Positions 11,876-24,800 are shown, numbered from the stretch's first letter. The stretch: 64,000 bases of DNA from Trametes villosa (GCA_002964805.2 PUDQ02000003.1:2790001-2854000); one strand, 5' to 3'. Made by a program: numbers and translations. The notes: generated by a model from the sequence alone, not told the origin.

Positions 11876-14800
11876 TTGCCTCAGACGGGCCGGAGCGGGA
11901 GCACTCTTCCTGCCGGTGCTGACCGCAAGGATGGCCTGCCTGCGACGGATGGCAGAGTCGCTCAGGCCCGCGCTGACGAGCTCCCGCGGCCGCATGATGC
12001 CTCTGGGCCCGGGACGCACACGGAAGCCGCGGCGCCCAACACTCGAGCGACAGACGACCAGCTGCACCCCTCGCACGCGCGATCGGCTGCCCCGCAGCCC
12101 CACGCGAACAGCACGCGGGCGGGTAGCAGACCAAAGACGCGTGCGAGGTTGACTGTGGCATCGCTGAACATGAAAGGGTTCGGCTTGAGCGACCGTGCCG
12201 GAGCCTCCTCGAAATGGATGCTGCTCAATCAGCTCGTGCGCGACCACCGAATCGCGATCCTTGCTTTACAAGAGGCGCACCTAACTGACGAGCGTGTGGC
12301 GGACTTGCTCGCACTCTTTGGGAAGAACTTACACATTGCCCACTCCCCTGATCCAGACAATGGAACTGGCGCGAGGGGGGTAGCTTTCGTCATAAACAAG
12401 CGACTGGTTAAAGACTGTATTCCAACCTTCACCTGCCTGACGCCGGGTAGAGCCATGCTAGTAACGATCCCTTGGTCAGAGGCCCGCTCGCTCTCGGTTC
12501 TTAACGTCTACGCACCGAATGACCGCGGTGAGAACGCCGCGTTTTGGCAGTCGCTAGAGCATGACTTGCGCTCGCGTGTGGACCTGCTCGTAGGCGACTT
12601 CAATTTTGTTGAGGAATCCTTCGACCGACTGCCCCCTCGGAATGACGTGGAGGCCCAGGGTGATGCCTTCCGGTCGCTCCGAGACCGTCTGTCCCTTGTG
12701 GACGGCTGGCGGTGCGCAAACCCTGGTATCCGAGCGTTCACCTTCCTGCAAGAGCATACTGCCTCGCAATCACGCCTGGATAGAATCTACGCCCGCCGGT
12801 CGGTCGTGCGCGACTGCGACAACTGGGCAATCGGCGCGTCTGGTGTGCCTACGGATCACCTCCTCGTATCAGTCGAAATTGCCAACTATGCGGCGCCCTT
12901 CGTAGGGAAAGGCCGGTGGGTTATGCCCACGTACCTGCTGGAGGACGACGCACTACGCAAGCAGCTGAAAGCACTTGCGTCCTCCCTGATATCTGACATA
13001 AGAGCCGTCAGCACGCGAACGTCGGCGGTGAACCCGCAGACGCTCTACGAAACTTTCAAGGCGCAAGTGACCTCCACCGTCCGCGCCAGGGCCAGGGCTC
13101 GCACTCCTAAGCTCCAACGAGAAATCGAAGGCTTGAAGCGCGATCTTGCCGCTACGCTTGCGATGGAAAGTGAGAATAGTAACCCGGCTGGGGAACCTGG
13201 TCGAGTAGCCCATAACGCCGCAGTCCTACAAAACCGGCTGTCAGCTCTCGAATGGAAGCATTTTGCGTGGCAGCGTAGAAACGTTGAGACCAAGCACTGG
13301 GCGCACACTGAGACGATTACCAAGTTCTGGACCCGCCAGGGCGGCTCGCCTCTTACCTCTGAACTGATGTTTTCAATGAAAATCCCGGGCACGGCCCCCG
13401 CACAATTCACCAACCATTCAAAAACGATGGCGAAGATTGCGGCATCCTTCTACGACACCCTCTAGGATGACGAGCCCCTGCGCGAGGATGAGGATCATGA
13501 CGAGTACATCTCGCGTGCTCTTGCGTGTACTGAATCCAGCCTGAGCGATGAGATGCACGCGGAGCTTGACGAAGGTCTGTCGCGAGATGAAGTCGCGGAC
13601 GCAATCAAAGCCGCAGCTTGAAACAAATCGCCGGGCTTGGATGGTCTCCCTACGGAGATCTGGAAAGCCTACCTCGCCTGGCATGACGCTGATGTAAAGA
13701 AAGGCAGGGCGGCGGCGGACATTGCGTGGGCCCTAGCGGCGGTCTACAATGACATTAGCCGGCACGGCATGTGCGACCAGTCGTCCTTCGCCCAAGGGTG
13801 GATCTGCCCGGTATATAAGCTTAAGAAGGATAAACGGGACATTAACAACTACCGACCTATCACCCTGCTCAACTCTGACTATAAGATTATGACCAAAGCT
13901 CTGGCGTCGCGACTCACCGCCGTCGCGCCGTCTCTAATCCACACAGACCAGGCTGGTTTTATCCCCGGCCGTTGAATATTCGACCATATCAAGCTGACCC
14001 AGCTTGCGATAGACTATGCCGAAGCTGAGGAACTCAATGGTGCCATTGTCGCCCTTGACCAAGAGAAAGCGTATGATCGTATTGATCACCACTACCTCTG
14101 GCAGGTCCTGGCCCGTATGAATTTCCCGGAAAGCCTCATCCGCACGATACGGCACCTGTACGACGGTGCGCGCAGCTGCGTAATCGTGAACGGGGTCCGG
14201 AGCAGCTTCTTCCGCATTCGCCGCGGAGTACGACAAGGTGATCCGATGTCATGCCTTCTTTTCAACCTTGCTATTGAACCCCTGGCATGCGCGCTGCGCC
14301 AGTCTGGCCTCCGGGGCCTGTGCCTCCCCGGAGAGCCATCGCGCCTCATAGCAAAACTCTTTGCAGACGACACGACTGTCTTTCTCAACTGCGACGACAG
14401 CCTTGGGAGCGTGACCACGATCACCGACACCTGGTGCTGCGCCTCGCGCGCGCGTTTCAACTCTGAGAAGACCGAAGTGCTACCTATCGGCTCCGTGGAA
14501 TACCGCGAGACCGTGCGCACTACGAGGTGCCTATCCCTGAACTTACCGGCGATCCCGGCCAGCATCAGGATTGTCCCGGATGGTGTCGCAATTAGGTCGC
14601 TTGGCGCGTGGATAGGCAACAACACGGACCAAGCTGCGCCGTGGGCCCCGATCATCGAAACGATTGAGAAGAACCTAGCCAAGTGGGAGCTGAGTAAGCC
14701 CTCGCTGAACGGTAGACGGCTCATCCTGAACATGGAGATCGGCGGGCGTACCCAATTCCTTGCGATGGCGCAGGGGATGCCCGAATGCGTGGAAAAAACT

Positions 14801-17022
14801 CTTACCTCGATCGCTGTCCGCTTCCTATGGGCGGGCGACGCCCACCCTCTCGTCGCGCGGGAGCACCTATACCAGCCGATTGAATGTGGGGGCCTAAAAA
14901 TGTTAGACTTAAAGTCCCGTAACGAAGCCATCGACCTTATGTGGACTAAGGCGTACCTGCAACTCGGTGCGGGCCGCCAGCCTTGGACCGCACTTGTGGA
15001 CGCCCTGCTCGCACGGGCTGTTGCCGCAACTTCCCGGGCTGCTGAGCTGGCTGCCCGTGTCAACACCTTCCTACAGACGTGGCAAGTGAGTACACGACGA
15101 GCGGCCGGGCTGCCGACGTGCCTCAGGCGCCTAGTTACCACGGCCACCAAGTACAACGTGTGCTGTGTGGCCGGGAACCCCTCAAAGGTCCTCCGGGCGT
15201 CTCTCCCCATCTGGTATCACCTCGCATCGCTCCCAGGCCGAAGTACTGCGGACTCGCCTGCGGCGAAATGTCTCCGAGATCAGCACCACGTACGCACGAC
15301 CGGTCAGTGCGCGGCTGCGGCCGCAAGGCTGCGCCTCCCGGATGGTGAGCATACACCCTCCGCGTCGTGTGTGTGCTGGGCCTGTCGTGAGGACAGGACT
15401 TTGCACAGCTGCACAAACCCCCACCGCTGTGCGGTGGCGGCTGACAGGGCACTTGCCAGGGTGGGCGAGAAGTGGCACCCCGAACGCCCGGCGAATGAAG
15501 ATGGTCTATCACTCACCCGACACCGGCGGCGGGAGAACGCCTCTGCGAGGGCGGACAATGACCGTGTATACTTCGACCCGTCACTCACAGTCGACGCGCC
15601 ACTAGCTACAGCCTTCCGTGTCTTCTCCAACGCAGAGGCCGCCTGCGCTGCACCTGCGCTACGCCCTCCCCGGCCTTTCCAGGTGGAAGAGGTCGACGTC
15701 GAAGTCTTCACCGATGGTTCGTGCACTCGGAATGGACACGACAATGCGTACGCTGGGAGCGGTGTGTGGTTCGGTGAGGATGACGCCCGGAATGAAGGGG
15801 TGAGGGTGCCCTACGATGTGCAGACGAACCAGATTGCTGAGATCCACGCGATCTCCGTCGCGCAGCGGAAGGTCCCGCCTTTCGTCCCTCTGCACATAGT
15901 TAGTGACTCGAAGTATGCCATAGACGGGCTCACGAAACACTTGCCGGCTTGGGAGGATAGAGGCTGGATTGGCGTCGCCAACGCTGCAGCCTTCCAAGAG
16001 GCGGCTGCGCAGCTGCGGGCGCGGAGCGCGGTAACCACCCTCCGATGGGTGAAGGGGCACGACCGCGTCCGTGGCAACGAGGAGGCTGACCGCCTCGCGG
16101 GCGAAGGCGCCCTCGCCCCTCCCCCCGTGCACCTGCTCTACCTGCCCGCCCCAGCAAAATACAAAGTAGCCGGGGCCTCCCTTGCGGTGCTGACCCAAAA
16201 GATCGTGTACCGGGGCATCCGTGCTGCTAAGACGCCTGCGCCTCGTCAGTCAACGGAACACCGTCTCGCCGATGTACAGAATCTCGTCCTCCAGAGCACC
16301 GGTCTTCGCCCGACAGTTGCAAGTATCTGGCGGAGCCTCCGCAGACCCGAGATCTCGCGACGATGCCGGGACTTCCTCTGGAGGGGCCTACATGGGGCCC
16401 ACCGTGTGGGCGACTACTGGAAGCACATCCCCACTTTCGAGCACCGTGCCCTCTGCGCCGTGTGCGGGACGCCTGAGTCCATGGAACACATTCTATTGAA
16501 GTGCAACGCTCCGGGGCAGGGAGCCGTCTGGGCCCTCGCTCGCGGCATGCTGCGCAGCCGTGGTTTTTCACTGCCCGCGCCGTCGTTGGCCCTTGCCCTT
16601 GGTGGCCCCTCCCTCGAGATCCTTGACGACGACGAGGCGCTGCTTCCTTGACGACGACGAGGCGCCGCTTCCTTGACGACGACGAGGTGCCGCTTCCTGG
16701 CCTAACGCGCCTGGCCCGCATTGTAGTATCCGAAACAGCTCACCTGGCCTGGGTGTTGCGTTGCGAACAGGTCATTGGCCGAGCTAACTCTCCGGATGGC
16801 GGCCCCACCGTGCCCGAAATCGAGAACCGCTGGCTGCGGAACCTGAACAAGAGACTTGCTCTGGATCGAGCAATGACGAATGAGCGAGTGGCTGGGAAGA
16901 AAGCGCTCCCTGTACTGACCGTTTTAGACACATGGCGCGGCACCTTGGAGAACGAGAAGGACCTACCATCGGACTGGATAATGTGTGCGGGGGTTTTAGT
17001 GGGTAGATCGCCGGACATGTGA
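11876..17022 (+). pseudogene. LINE 1 ORF2: endonuclease, RT, RNase H, broken
   Basis: Endonuclease motifs run from about 12150: LNMKGFG, LQEAHL, VYAPND, GDFNFVE, SRLDRIYA and PTDHLLVSVEI. RT motifs follow: KSPGLDGLP, YRPITLLN, QAGFIPGR, ALDQEKAYDRI, RRGVRQGDPMS and the intact catalytic FADD at about 14365. RNase H is complete in its acidic residues (FTDGS, NQIAEIHA, VSDSKYA, NEEADRLAGEG). A CX2CX7HX4C knuckle (CAVCGTPESMEHILLKC) lies near 16460. The single reading frame has stops at 13463 (TAG), 13619 (TGA) and 13973 (TGA). It then ends early at 16649 because a 25-bp unit is present three times. The remaining C-terminus (RLARIVVSE to 17022) is in the shifted frame. All stops could come from single C-to-T changes. 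The element is recognisable over its whole length but dead. Confidence 0.85.
16621..16695 (+). repeat. 25-bp unit in three tandem copies inside ORF2
   Basis: Units at 16621-16645, 16646-16670 and 16671-16695 differ by one or two bases. The two extra copies add 50 bp, which is not a multiple of three. The frame before them (ending ILDDDEALLP) and the frame after (DDDEVPLPGLTRLARIV) differ by exactly this shift, so a one-copy ancestor would be continuous. Confidence 0.9.
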
Positions 17023-17219
17023 TGCTGCGCTTACTGTGCATGCCGTCCGGCGGGAGTCCCACACTGGGGCGCACCTCGGTGCGCCTGCGTGCGTAATGCA
17101 TTTCCCCCGGGCGGCTGTACTTGTAGCTACTGAGGACTTCGGCCTCGCAGCTTGCAATATATTCCCTGGAAGGCTCCTACGGAGCCGCGCCAGGGTGTGC
17201 ACCGCCAAAAAAACAACAC

Positions 17220-17957
17220 TGTTAGGGCCGTGCGGGCTTTAAGTCCGGAACTGGTCGAAGTTGACAACTTCGAAGTGTGGGAAAGTGGAGCTCTGAACTC
17301 CGAAGGCGTGGGAAAGCGGACCGGGGGCTTCGGAGGTTGGAGTTGTCGGACATAGCGGAGCGGAGGTCCAAACACCGAACGGAGGCCCACACAAGGGAGG
17401 ACTTTAGTGAAGTTATTAGCAACACCAGAGACCCTTGCCACTTGTCCCCAGATTTCGGAGGTGGACAGGTCCGATGTCTGGAGGTCCAACACCGGAATGT
17501 TGGACTTACTAGACTAGGAAGATCAGAGCTACCGGATGATGAGCGGAGGAAGCGGAACAGATGTATCAGGAGGGAAGTAGAGCGAGTGTGTGGATGAAGG
17601 GGTAAACAAGTCAACGAGATGGGTAACAAGATATTCAAAGTGAGCAGCTACAACATACCAGCTATGTATATATAGACTACGAGCTAGTTGTTATGTCACA
17701 ACAATAAGAGCAGACTAATAAGGAAGGTAGAAAGTGGAATAACGTCGGAAGTCTGGGAATACAATAAGGCTATTGTTCTAATCGGAATAGAAGCGGAAAA
17801 GCGGAGTAAGTAAGTCCGAAAGTCAAACAAGCGGAGTTAAGTCCGGTAAGAGCGGACTTAGCAGACCAAAAGCGGACTTAGCAGACCAAAAGCGGACCAA
17901 AAGCAGAGTAAAGCGAAGTTGAGTGCGCAGGTGTCGGAGGTCGCACAGGGCATAACA
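17220..17957. mobile_element. Solo LTR with 5-bp target duplication
   Basis: The 738-bp element begins TGTTAGGGCCGTGCGG and ends GCATAACA, so it has TG..CA ends with imperfectly inverted termini. It is flanked by AACAC at 17215-17219 and 17958-17962. There is no internal coding region. This is the expected scar of recombination between the two LTRs of a retrovirus-like element (Gypsy or Copia class cannot be told). It landed a few bases after the A-run of LINE 1, so it inserted later than that LINE. Confidence 0.85.
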
Positions 17958-18014
17958 AACACCAACTGTTGGAACCATGCAGAATATAAGTCTGAGTATC
18001 TCAAATTAGCAGAC

Positions 18015-18236
18015 TGTTAGGGCTGTGCGAGCATAAAGTCTGGAACTGTCAGAGTTGACAGCTCCTAAGTGCGGAAAAGCAGAGCTCCAAACTCTAAAGG
18101 ATGAGAAAGCAGACCCAGGGCTTTGGAGGTCAGACTTGATGGACGTAGCAAAGCGGAGGTCCAAACGGAGGCCCATACAAGAGGACTTTAACAAAGCTAT
18201 TAGCAACACCAGAGACCCTTGCCACCTGTCCCCAGA
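18015..18236. mobile_element. Truncated, older LTR of the same family
   Basis: It starts TGTTAGGGCTGTGCGAGC and follows the solo LTR base by base through gcaacaccagagacccttgccac, then homology stops at about 18236 where repeat R begins. It is more diverged and lacks its right half. Orientation is the same as the solo LTR, 57 bp away. Confidence 0.75.
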
Positions 18237-18239
18237 TCT

Positions 18240-19945
18240 AGGAACTGGAGGAGAGATGGCCAATACATTACCTACTATGACTCTCACTAGGTGCTTATAA
18301 GTGATATTTTGCCAGATTTCAGACACAGTAATAGCGTAAGCCAATATTGCATGCCACCATCAGACAGCCCTACAAAACACCTTGCTAATGGTACACTGCA
18401 CCTGCAGTTTGTTTGAATAGAAACTGGACAAGCTGTGGCCAGAAAACTGCAACAAAATTTAACCCCTTAGGCAATACCACTGCTTCAAATGGAGTGAAAC
18501 CACTTTAGCGCAATAGCTGGAGCGCATAAAGCCACACAAACAATCACATCACATTGGCCTTGACCATTGGTGCATTATTGAGCAAAGATACACATGGGTT
18601 GGTAAGTAGGGTACTGTGTAAACAGTGATTTACTGCTTTTTGCTTGAGTAAATAAGACATTGCTGGTTTAAAGAGACAAAGGGGTGCTTGTACCACAACT
18701 ACACCTCTATATATCTAGCAGACACAAAAAGGGTCAACTGAGACTCTAGTGTTGACAGTACACTGCTGTACAGGCTGAGTAAGTGGGTTATATGTCCTTG
18801 CAATGAAGTATTATAGAGGACATAGTGGTCATTAATACATGTTAATACCCCCATATGGTAGAGCTCAGGAGCACCTTCCTAACAGTATATGACACATGCC
18901 ATTTGAAGGAGAACTGGAGGAGCAGTGGCCAAAAGAACTAGAGAAGGGGGCAATAATGTAAGCTGTGGCTGAGAACAAACAAGTACCAAGCGGGAGGCAC
19001 GACAACACGAATCCGCGTTGGCGTGCCTCCTGCTTTGTACATGTTTGGCTCCCAACATAAATGCATTCATTTTGGGCCACTGGATAGTCCAAATATCATG
19101 TATCATATGTCATTAGAAAGCTATGATTGAGTAAAATCCATTGGTGTACAAATGGTGATGTAGTATTTACTATAGCAGACATGGTTAGAACTTCAATTTC
19201 CCATTAGTGCCACAATTCAGCCCCATTCAGCCTCTATAGTTCATACCTCAGTGTAATGTGCACAAACCCCCCAAGTATTATATACCATTGGATTCAGCTT
19301 TTCAATCCCAATCTAGTGGGATATCCCATTCGCTGTAAGAGCGATCACAAGCTGCATAAATGCTCAAATTGTGCTTAAAATGACAGCACTGTATTGTATA
19401 TTTGATTGGTCCAGGGTTTTCAGCATGATACTATGCCCCAATCAATGAAACACCTTCTGTGAGGTGATAGGCAGACAAATGCTGAGGTGTTACATGCTGT
19501 TGAATGTATTATATAAAGAGGAAAGGAGGGACATTGCTGTCAGCTGTGGCTGAGAGGCAAAGCCAAAGCTGATGGCAACTTTGGTCTTGTTTGGCTCTTT
19601 ACACATATTCCTTTGTATCTCTGGCACTGGCAGTCCAAATGAAATGAAATAAGTGTTTCCAGGAAGCTATCTATGAGTAGTACCCCACTGTGTATAAATT
19701 GAGGTGTGATGCTCACTACAGCATTGTCTAACAGTGCTATAATTCCCCATCAGTGCACCAGCTCAGCCACATCCAGATTCTCTGGCTAATATCTTAGTCC
19801 TTTGTGCACAAACCCCTGAAGTGTTACATGTCATTGGATTTAGCTTTTTGAGCTCTATTCAATGGTGCACACTCAATATCTCAAACAAGGCATCAGGCCT
19901 TGAAATCCTCAGTAGTGTTAAACTGCCTACTATACATAACAAGTG
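18240..19945 (+). repeat. Repeat R, copy 1, left part (split by LINE 2)
   Basis: This AT-rich non-coding stretch follows the R family order in forward orientation: cctaac-type motif, gtaaacagtgatttactgc, gacaaaggggtgcttg, ctgtacaggctgagtaagtg, gtgccacaattcagcc and gtgcacaaacccc. The head is missing. The copy is interrupted at 19945 by LINE 2 and resumes at 26335. Confidence 0.75.
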
Positions 19946-20107
19946 GTGTTAAACTGCCTACTGATCCTGCCTCCTTGACGCTCTACCACCACCAGCAAGT
20001 TTTTTCCCACACTTCGTCCTCACAGGGAGAGGTTTGAAGCGTGTGGTTCTCCCTTGCTGTTGGGCTAGCTTAGCTACTAGAGTACTTACTGGGACTGGAT
20101 ACGCACC

Positions 20108-21640
20108 ATGTCGACCAACGGAAGTTCGACGCCGGTTTCAAGACCACCCAGCACAACCCCTACAGCGAGGTTGACTCTGTTAGGCACCCGCGCCAGCGCA
20201 GCAATGACGGGGCCCCCCGACGCGACAGAAGAAAGTGAAGAAAGCAACAGCCTCACAAGAAGTGTGGATGGAAGCGGAGACGGTGGAGCCTGATCTGTAG
20301 GCCACCCTGCGGCTCCTTCAGGGTTGCTCGCTGATCCCAGAGGGATCTCACACCTTAACGGGCAAGTTGCTGGTCACCGGCCTGCTGCATTTTGCCTTTG
20401 CCGCTCCCACCAGCGAGCTCGCTCGGCAAGGCCTAATCGCATTCACCTATCCCGCTAAGGACATTCTAGCCGACGACTCCCAGACCACGGTTAGCGAGGT
20501 TGTGCTCGAGCGCACCGAAGACCACCTGCGCCTCCGACTCGACTACCACACGTCCTACGTCAAGGATCGCATCAAGGGCTTCGCGGCAATGGTGGGGGAG
20601 ATGCGAGAGGAAGTGGGGAAGTGTACCGGGGAGCTACACGATGCGTGTGAGCGCGTGCGGGGGGCAGAGGACGCGCTGGGGGTAGCGCGTGCAGGTTGGC
20701 AGGAGGCGGCATCGCAGGTTCCTAGCGCTGGTATGCCTGCCACCCACGCTCCGGCACTGACAATCGAGACAGCCCCTCTGCGAGTGCGCCGTGCTGCCAC
20801 CCTAGCCGACCTCCTGCAGCGGCAAGTCATGGTGAGGGGTGCGACGCTGCAGGAGGAGGACGGGGTTGCAGTCACGGACAAGGTGCTCTGCGAGCGCACC
20901 CGCGACACGCTGGTGGAGCTCAAATGCGGCGGCCTCACCCCGCCCCGGGACGGCGCGCTCGAGACCGCAAGAATTCTGCCGCACGGGGACGTGATCTTCA
21001 CGTTCTCCAGCGTCGAACTTGCAAAATGGATCCACAAACCGGCAGTGGTGAAGCCCTTCTCCCGCAAGATGGGGATGACGGCCAGGCTGGTGGAGCGTAC
21101 GTATAGGCTGGTCGCAGAGCGTGTGCCGGTTACCTTCGACCCAAAGGATGCCGCGGTGCTGCACGCCATCAAGGCCACACACCAGCTTGCGCCCAACACC
21201 ATCGCGCACGCCGACTGGATCAAGCCCCCGCAGCGCCGCTTCCCTGGTCAGCAGACGGCGTTCCTGATGCTGACCATGGCGGGCATCGACCATGGCAGGC
21301 ATTGACCACGCGAACATGGCCATCTCAGGCCTGACAATTGTGGGGCGGAAGGTGCTGGTCCGCCGGGACTTCGACAAGCCCAAGCGCTGCTCTTGGTGCC
21401 AAGTGTACACCGGCCACTTCGCTCGCGACTGCAAGGCACCGCACGGCGTCTGCGCAAACTGCACGGGTGCCCACGCGACGGCGCAGTGCCCGCACACAGG
21501 CGACCCCTCCAGCTCCGCTGTGCCAACTGCAAGGAGAGCAGACACGCAGTGTGGGACCACGCCTGTCCGACGCTGCGCGCGCGGGTGAGTGCGCAGGTCC
21601 AGACTCCATCGCAAAGCTGACAGCGGTTTCAGGTTCTTCA
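20108..21640 (+). pseudogene. LINE 2 ORF1, gag-like, frame-broken
   Basis: Pieces in order: a start at 20108 (MSTNGSSTPVSRPPS), a probable indel near a C-run at about 20214, and a TAG at 20298-20300 where Gln would fit. A long frame to 21305 follows, with coiled-coil-like sequence (KDRIKGFAAMVGEMREEV) and a conserved block (ILPHGDVIFTFSSVELAKW). A 16-bp duplication shifts frame before the zinc knuckles CSWCQVYTGHFARDC and CANCTGAHATAQC. A third knuckle (CANCKESRHAVWDHAC) lies in yet another frame. Such gag-like proteins bind LINE RNA. Four lesions make this copy non-functional. Confidence 0.75.
21273..21304 (+). repeat. 16-bp tandem duplication in LINE 2 ORF1
   Basis: Units 21273-21288 and 21289-21304 (accatggcgggcatcg and accatggcaggcattg) differ at two bases. 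The extra 16 bp moves the reading frame from the coiled-coil part to that of the zinc knuckles, so it explains why ORF1 ends at 21305. Confidence 0.85.
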
Positions 21641-21837
21641 TCACCAACACCCCGGGGCCCGGAAACGTGGGTGTTGGATGAGGAGGAGCTTGCTAGGGCT
21701 CCGCCGCCACCCACAGTCTGGTCGCAGGTGCAGCATCATTTCAACAACGCAGACGCGGCGCTGCGCGCACCGCGGCAGGGCACACTGGACGCCTTCTACG
21801 GCACCGCCGAGCAGTCAACCGCCACCTCCTGTCACCA

Positions 21838-24800
21838 ATGAATCAAGAACAACAAAAACCACTACGTATATGGCAGCAAAACCTGAATAAGTCTGGGCGA
21901 GCCCAGCAAGATCTCCTTAACGACCCCTTCTTCGCTGATTTCAACATTATCGCCCTACAGGAGCCCTACCTCACGTTTTTCTCACTAACCTCTAGCACAC
22001 ACAACTGGAGGGTGGTATACCCGGTGGTTCATTGCACACCAGGGGCCGCCCGCACCCGATCTGTCATCCTTGTCAACAAGAAGTTGTTCACCAACTCGTG
22101 GAGCCCGATCCTGGTGCAGCACCCCGACGTCACAGTGGTCTCGATCACGACTGGCAAGGTTGTCGTCAGCATCTTCAACCTTTACGTTGATGGCGACAGT
22201 GACACGGCCCTCCACGCAGCCTCGCGCGCGGTGCGACATGCTGTGCCGGACGACGAGGGCGCGCCGCAGCACCTGGTCTGGATGGGAGACTTCAACCGTC
22301 ACCATCCAGCCTGGGACCACCGGTCGAACCACCACCTCTTCACGGCGGAGGGGCTGCAGCGGGCGGAAACACTCATTGGCATTCTCAACCACCACGACCT
22401 GCAGCAGGCGCTTCTGCAAGGAGTGGCAATGCTCAAGGCATCCCGCACCAAGAACTGCACGCGCCCGGACAATGTTTTCTGCACGCCTGGCATCCTGGAG
22501 CGGCTGCGGACCTGTGTGGTACTCCCTGAAAAATGCCCGACCAAAACTGACCACTTTCCTATACAGACAATTTTCGATCTCCCGACGACCGCGGCGCGGC
22601 GAAAGCCCCGAAAGGACTTCCGCCGGGTTGATTGGGCTGCGTTTGAGCGCTCGCTGTCGGAGCGGATTGAGGCTCGACGCTTCCCACCCAACATCCGCTC
22701 CACCGCGCACTTCGACGCAGTCCTCAACGGTCTCATGGATGACCTTCAAGCAAACCATTGCGGAGCATGTCCTGGAGACTGCGGACACGCCGTATGCGAA
22801 ATGATGGCGGTCAACAGACCTGGCAAAGGCCCGCAAGGAGAAGGAGCGACTCGCGCGGGTGTCGCACCGCCATCGCGGGGATGCTAAGCACCTGGTGCAC
22901 ACTGAGTACCGCCGTTTTCGGAACACCTACACTGACAGCATTACAGCAGCCAAGAACGACTTCTGGAAAGCGTGGATTGACTCCATTGACGGCAAGACCA
23001 TCTGGGATGCCAACCACTTCCTCAAGCGCGGAGCGACGGACGGCGGCAGCACCCATATCCCTCCGGTACGGGTGCCGACGCCGGGCGCGCGGGAGAAGGT
23101 GCTCACGTCCAACAACGACAAGAGCGTGGAGTTCCACCGCACCTTCTTCCTCCCGCCAAGTACTGCAGCCGTTCCAGCCGGTCCTTTCCCTCAGTTGAAG
23201 TTCGACTTCAAGCCGATCACTGACACGCAAGTCCGGCGGGCGATCAAGGCTCTCCGCGCGTTCAAGGCACCAGGCCCGGATGCGATCCCCAACAAGGTTT
23301 AAAAGCATTGCGTGGACACACTGACGCTGGTGCTTGGCTCGCTTTTTCGAGCTACCTTCATGCTAAGCTACTACCCTGAGCGCTGGAAAGTGTCTGACAC
23401 CAATGTGCTGCAGAAACCCGGGAAGGACTACTACACCGTCGCCAAGGCCTGGCGCCCGATCACGCTCCTCGACTGTATGTCGAAGATCCTGTCCCGGTGC
23501 ATCACTGACGTGCTCATCTTTGAGGCGGAGCAGAAGGCGATGCTCGCACACCTGCAATTCGGGGGGCGAGCAGGGCGCACCACCACGGACTCCATCCATC
23601 TGGTCACTGAACTGGTCAAGGATGCGCAGAGGCGCAATCATGTGGCGTCGGTGGTCTTCCTCGACATCAAGTCTGCCTTTCCAGCAGCCTCCCCGGAGCG
23701 CCTCTACTACAACCTGCGATTGCGTGGCGTCCCGCCGGAGTACGTCGACTGGCTCTGCGTCAAGCTCACCGGATGCGCAACCCGCCTGCATTTCGACGAC
23801 TACTCCTCGGAGCGGTTTAATATACTCAGCGGCATCGACCAAGGATGCCCGCTCTCCGTGATTCTCTACGCATTCTACAATTCTGATCTTATCGACAGCA
23901 CAGACATTGCCGGCAAGGAGTGCGCAGTGGGGTCTATGGACAACATCGCTCTAGTCGTGACAGGCAGGACCTTTGGGGACTGCCACGACCGCGTGCACCG
24001 CTTCATGGACCGCAGCAGCGGGGCGCAAGACTGGTCCCGCTTGCACAATTCCGCTTTCTCCCTCAACAAGTTTGCGCTCATCAATTGCAAGGCGCAGCCA
24101 AAGCGCATCGGGCTGGGCCCTCCCTTGACGCTCTCGGATGGCACGGTCATCAAGCCTACCGACCACCACCGCTTCCTGGGGGCCCTCATCGACCAGGGCC
24201 TCCGCTTCAAGCAGCACGTGGCCTTCGCCTACGCAAAAGGTAGCCGCCTCGTCTCGCAGATCAAGTGCTTGGCGACGGCGCGCAATGGTTTGACCCTCGC
24301 CGTTGTCCGACGGCTCTACTTGGCGGTGGTGGCCCCGGGTATGCTGTACGCCGCTGACACTTTTCTCACCCCACTCAGGACGCTTTGCGGCCACTCCTGC
24401 AAGCACCGCTCGGTTGAGCATGTGCGTAGGCTCGCAGCAATGCAGCGCCAAGCGCTCCTCGCGACGACCGGGGCCCTGCAATCGGCGCCCACTGACACCC
24501 TGGAGGCACATGCCAACCTCCTCCCCTTCGACCTGCTGGTGGACCGGCTGTGCCAGCGGGCGGCGGTCTGCCTCTGCACCCTGCCCAAGACGCACCCGCT
24601 GGCGCCCCACGTTCGCAGAGCGGGGCGCCATTTTGTCAAGGCGCATTGGTCCTCCGTGCACGAGCTGCTGGATGCCTACCGCCTGTGGCTCGACGTTGAG
24701 GACACCAAACAGGTCCGTCCTGTTCGGTTGCACCCGCGTTGGACGCCGCGGCACTGTGTTCATGTCGTGCCAGATCGGGAGGCCGCGGTTGCAGACGATG

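Larger units (their letters stand above)
9605..17213 (+). mobile_element. LINE retrotransposon 1 (apurinic endonuclease, RT, RNase H)
   Basis: This is a non-LTR element with a gag-like ORF1, then an ORF2 with endonuclease, reverse transcriptase, RNase H and a C-terminal zinc knuckle. The domain order fits the I/Tad1-like LINE group, which is inference from the order and not a database result. The 3' end is taken as the short A-run at 17207-17213; a solo LTR follows 6 bp later. The 5' limit is uncertain and given as the ORF1 start. ORF2 carries three stops and a frame-shifting triplication, so this copy is not autonomous. Confidence 0.85.

Noticed and set aside
14092..15210. Long minus-strand frame antisense to LINE 1 ORF2
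   Set aside because: It lies opposite well-supported RT and C-terminal coding sequence and shows no motif of its own; GC-rich shadow.
20555..21650. Overlapping minus-strand frames antisense to LINE 2 ORF1
   Set aside because: Ser/Arg/His-rich, no family features, opposite to gag-like coding sequence.
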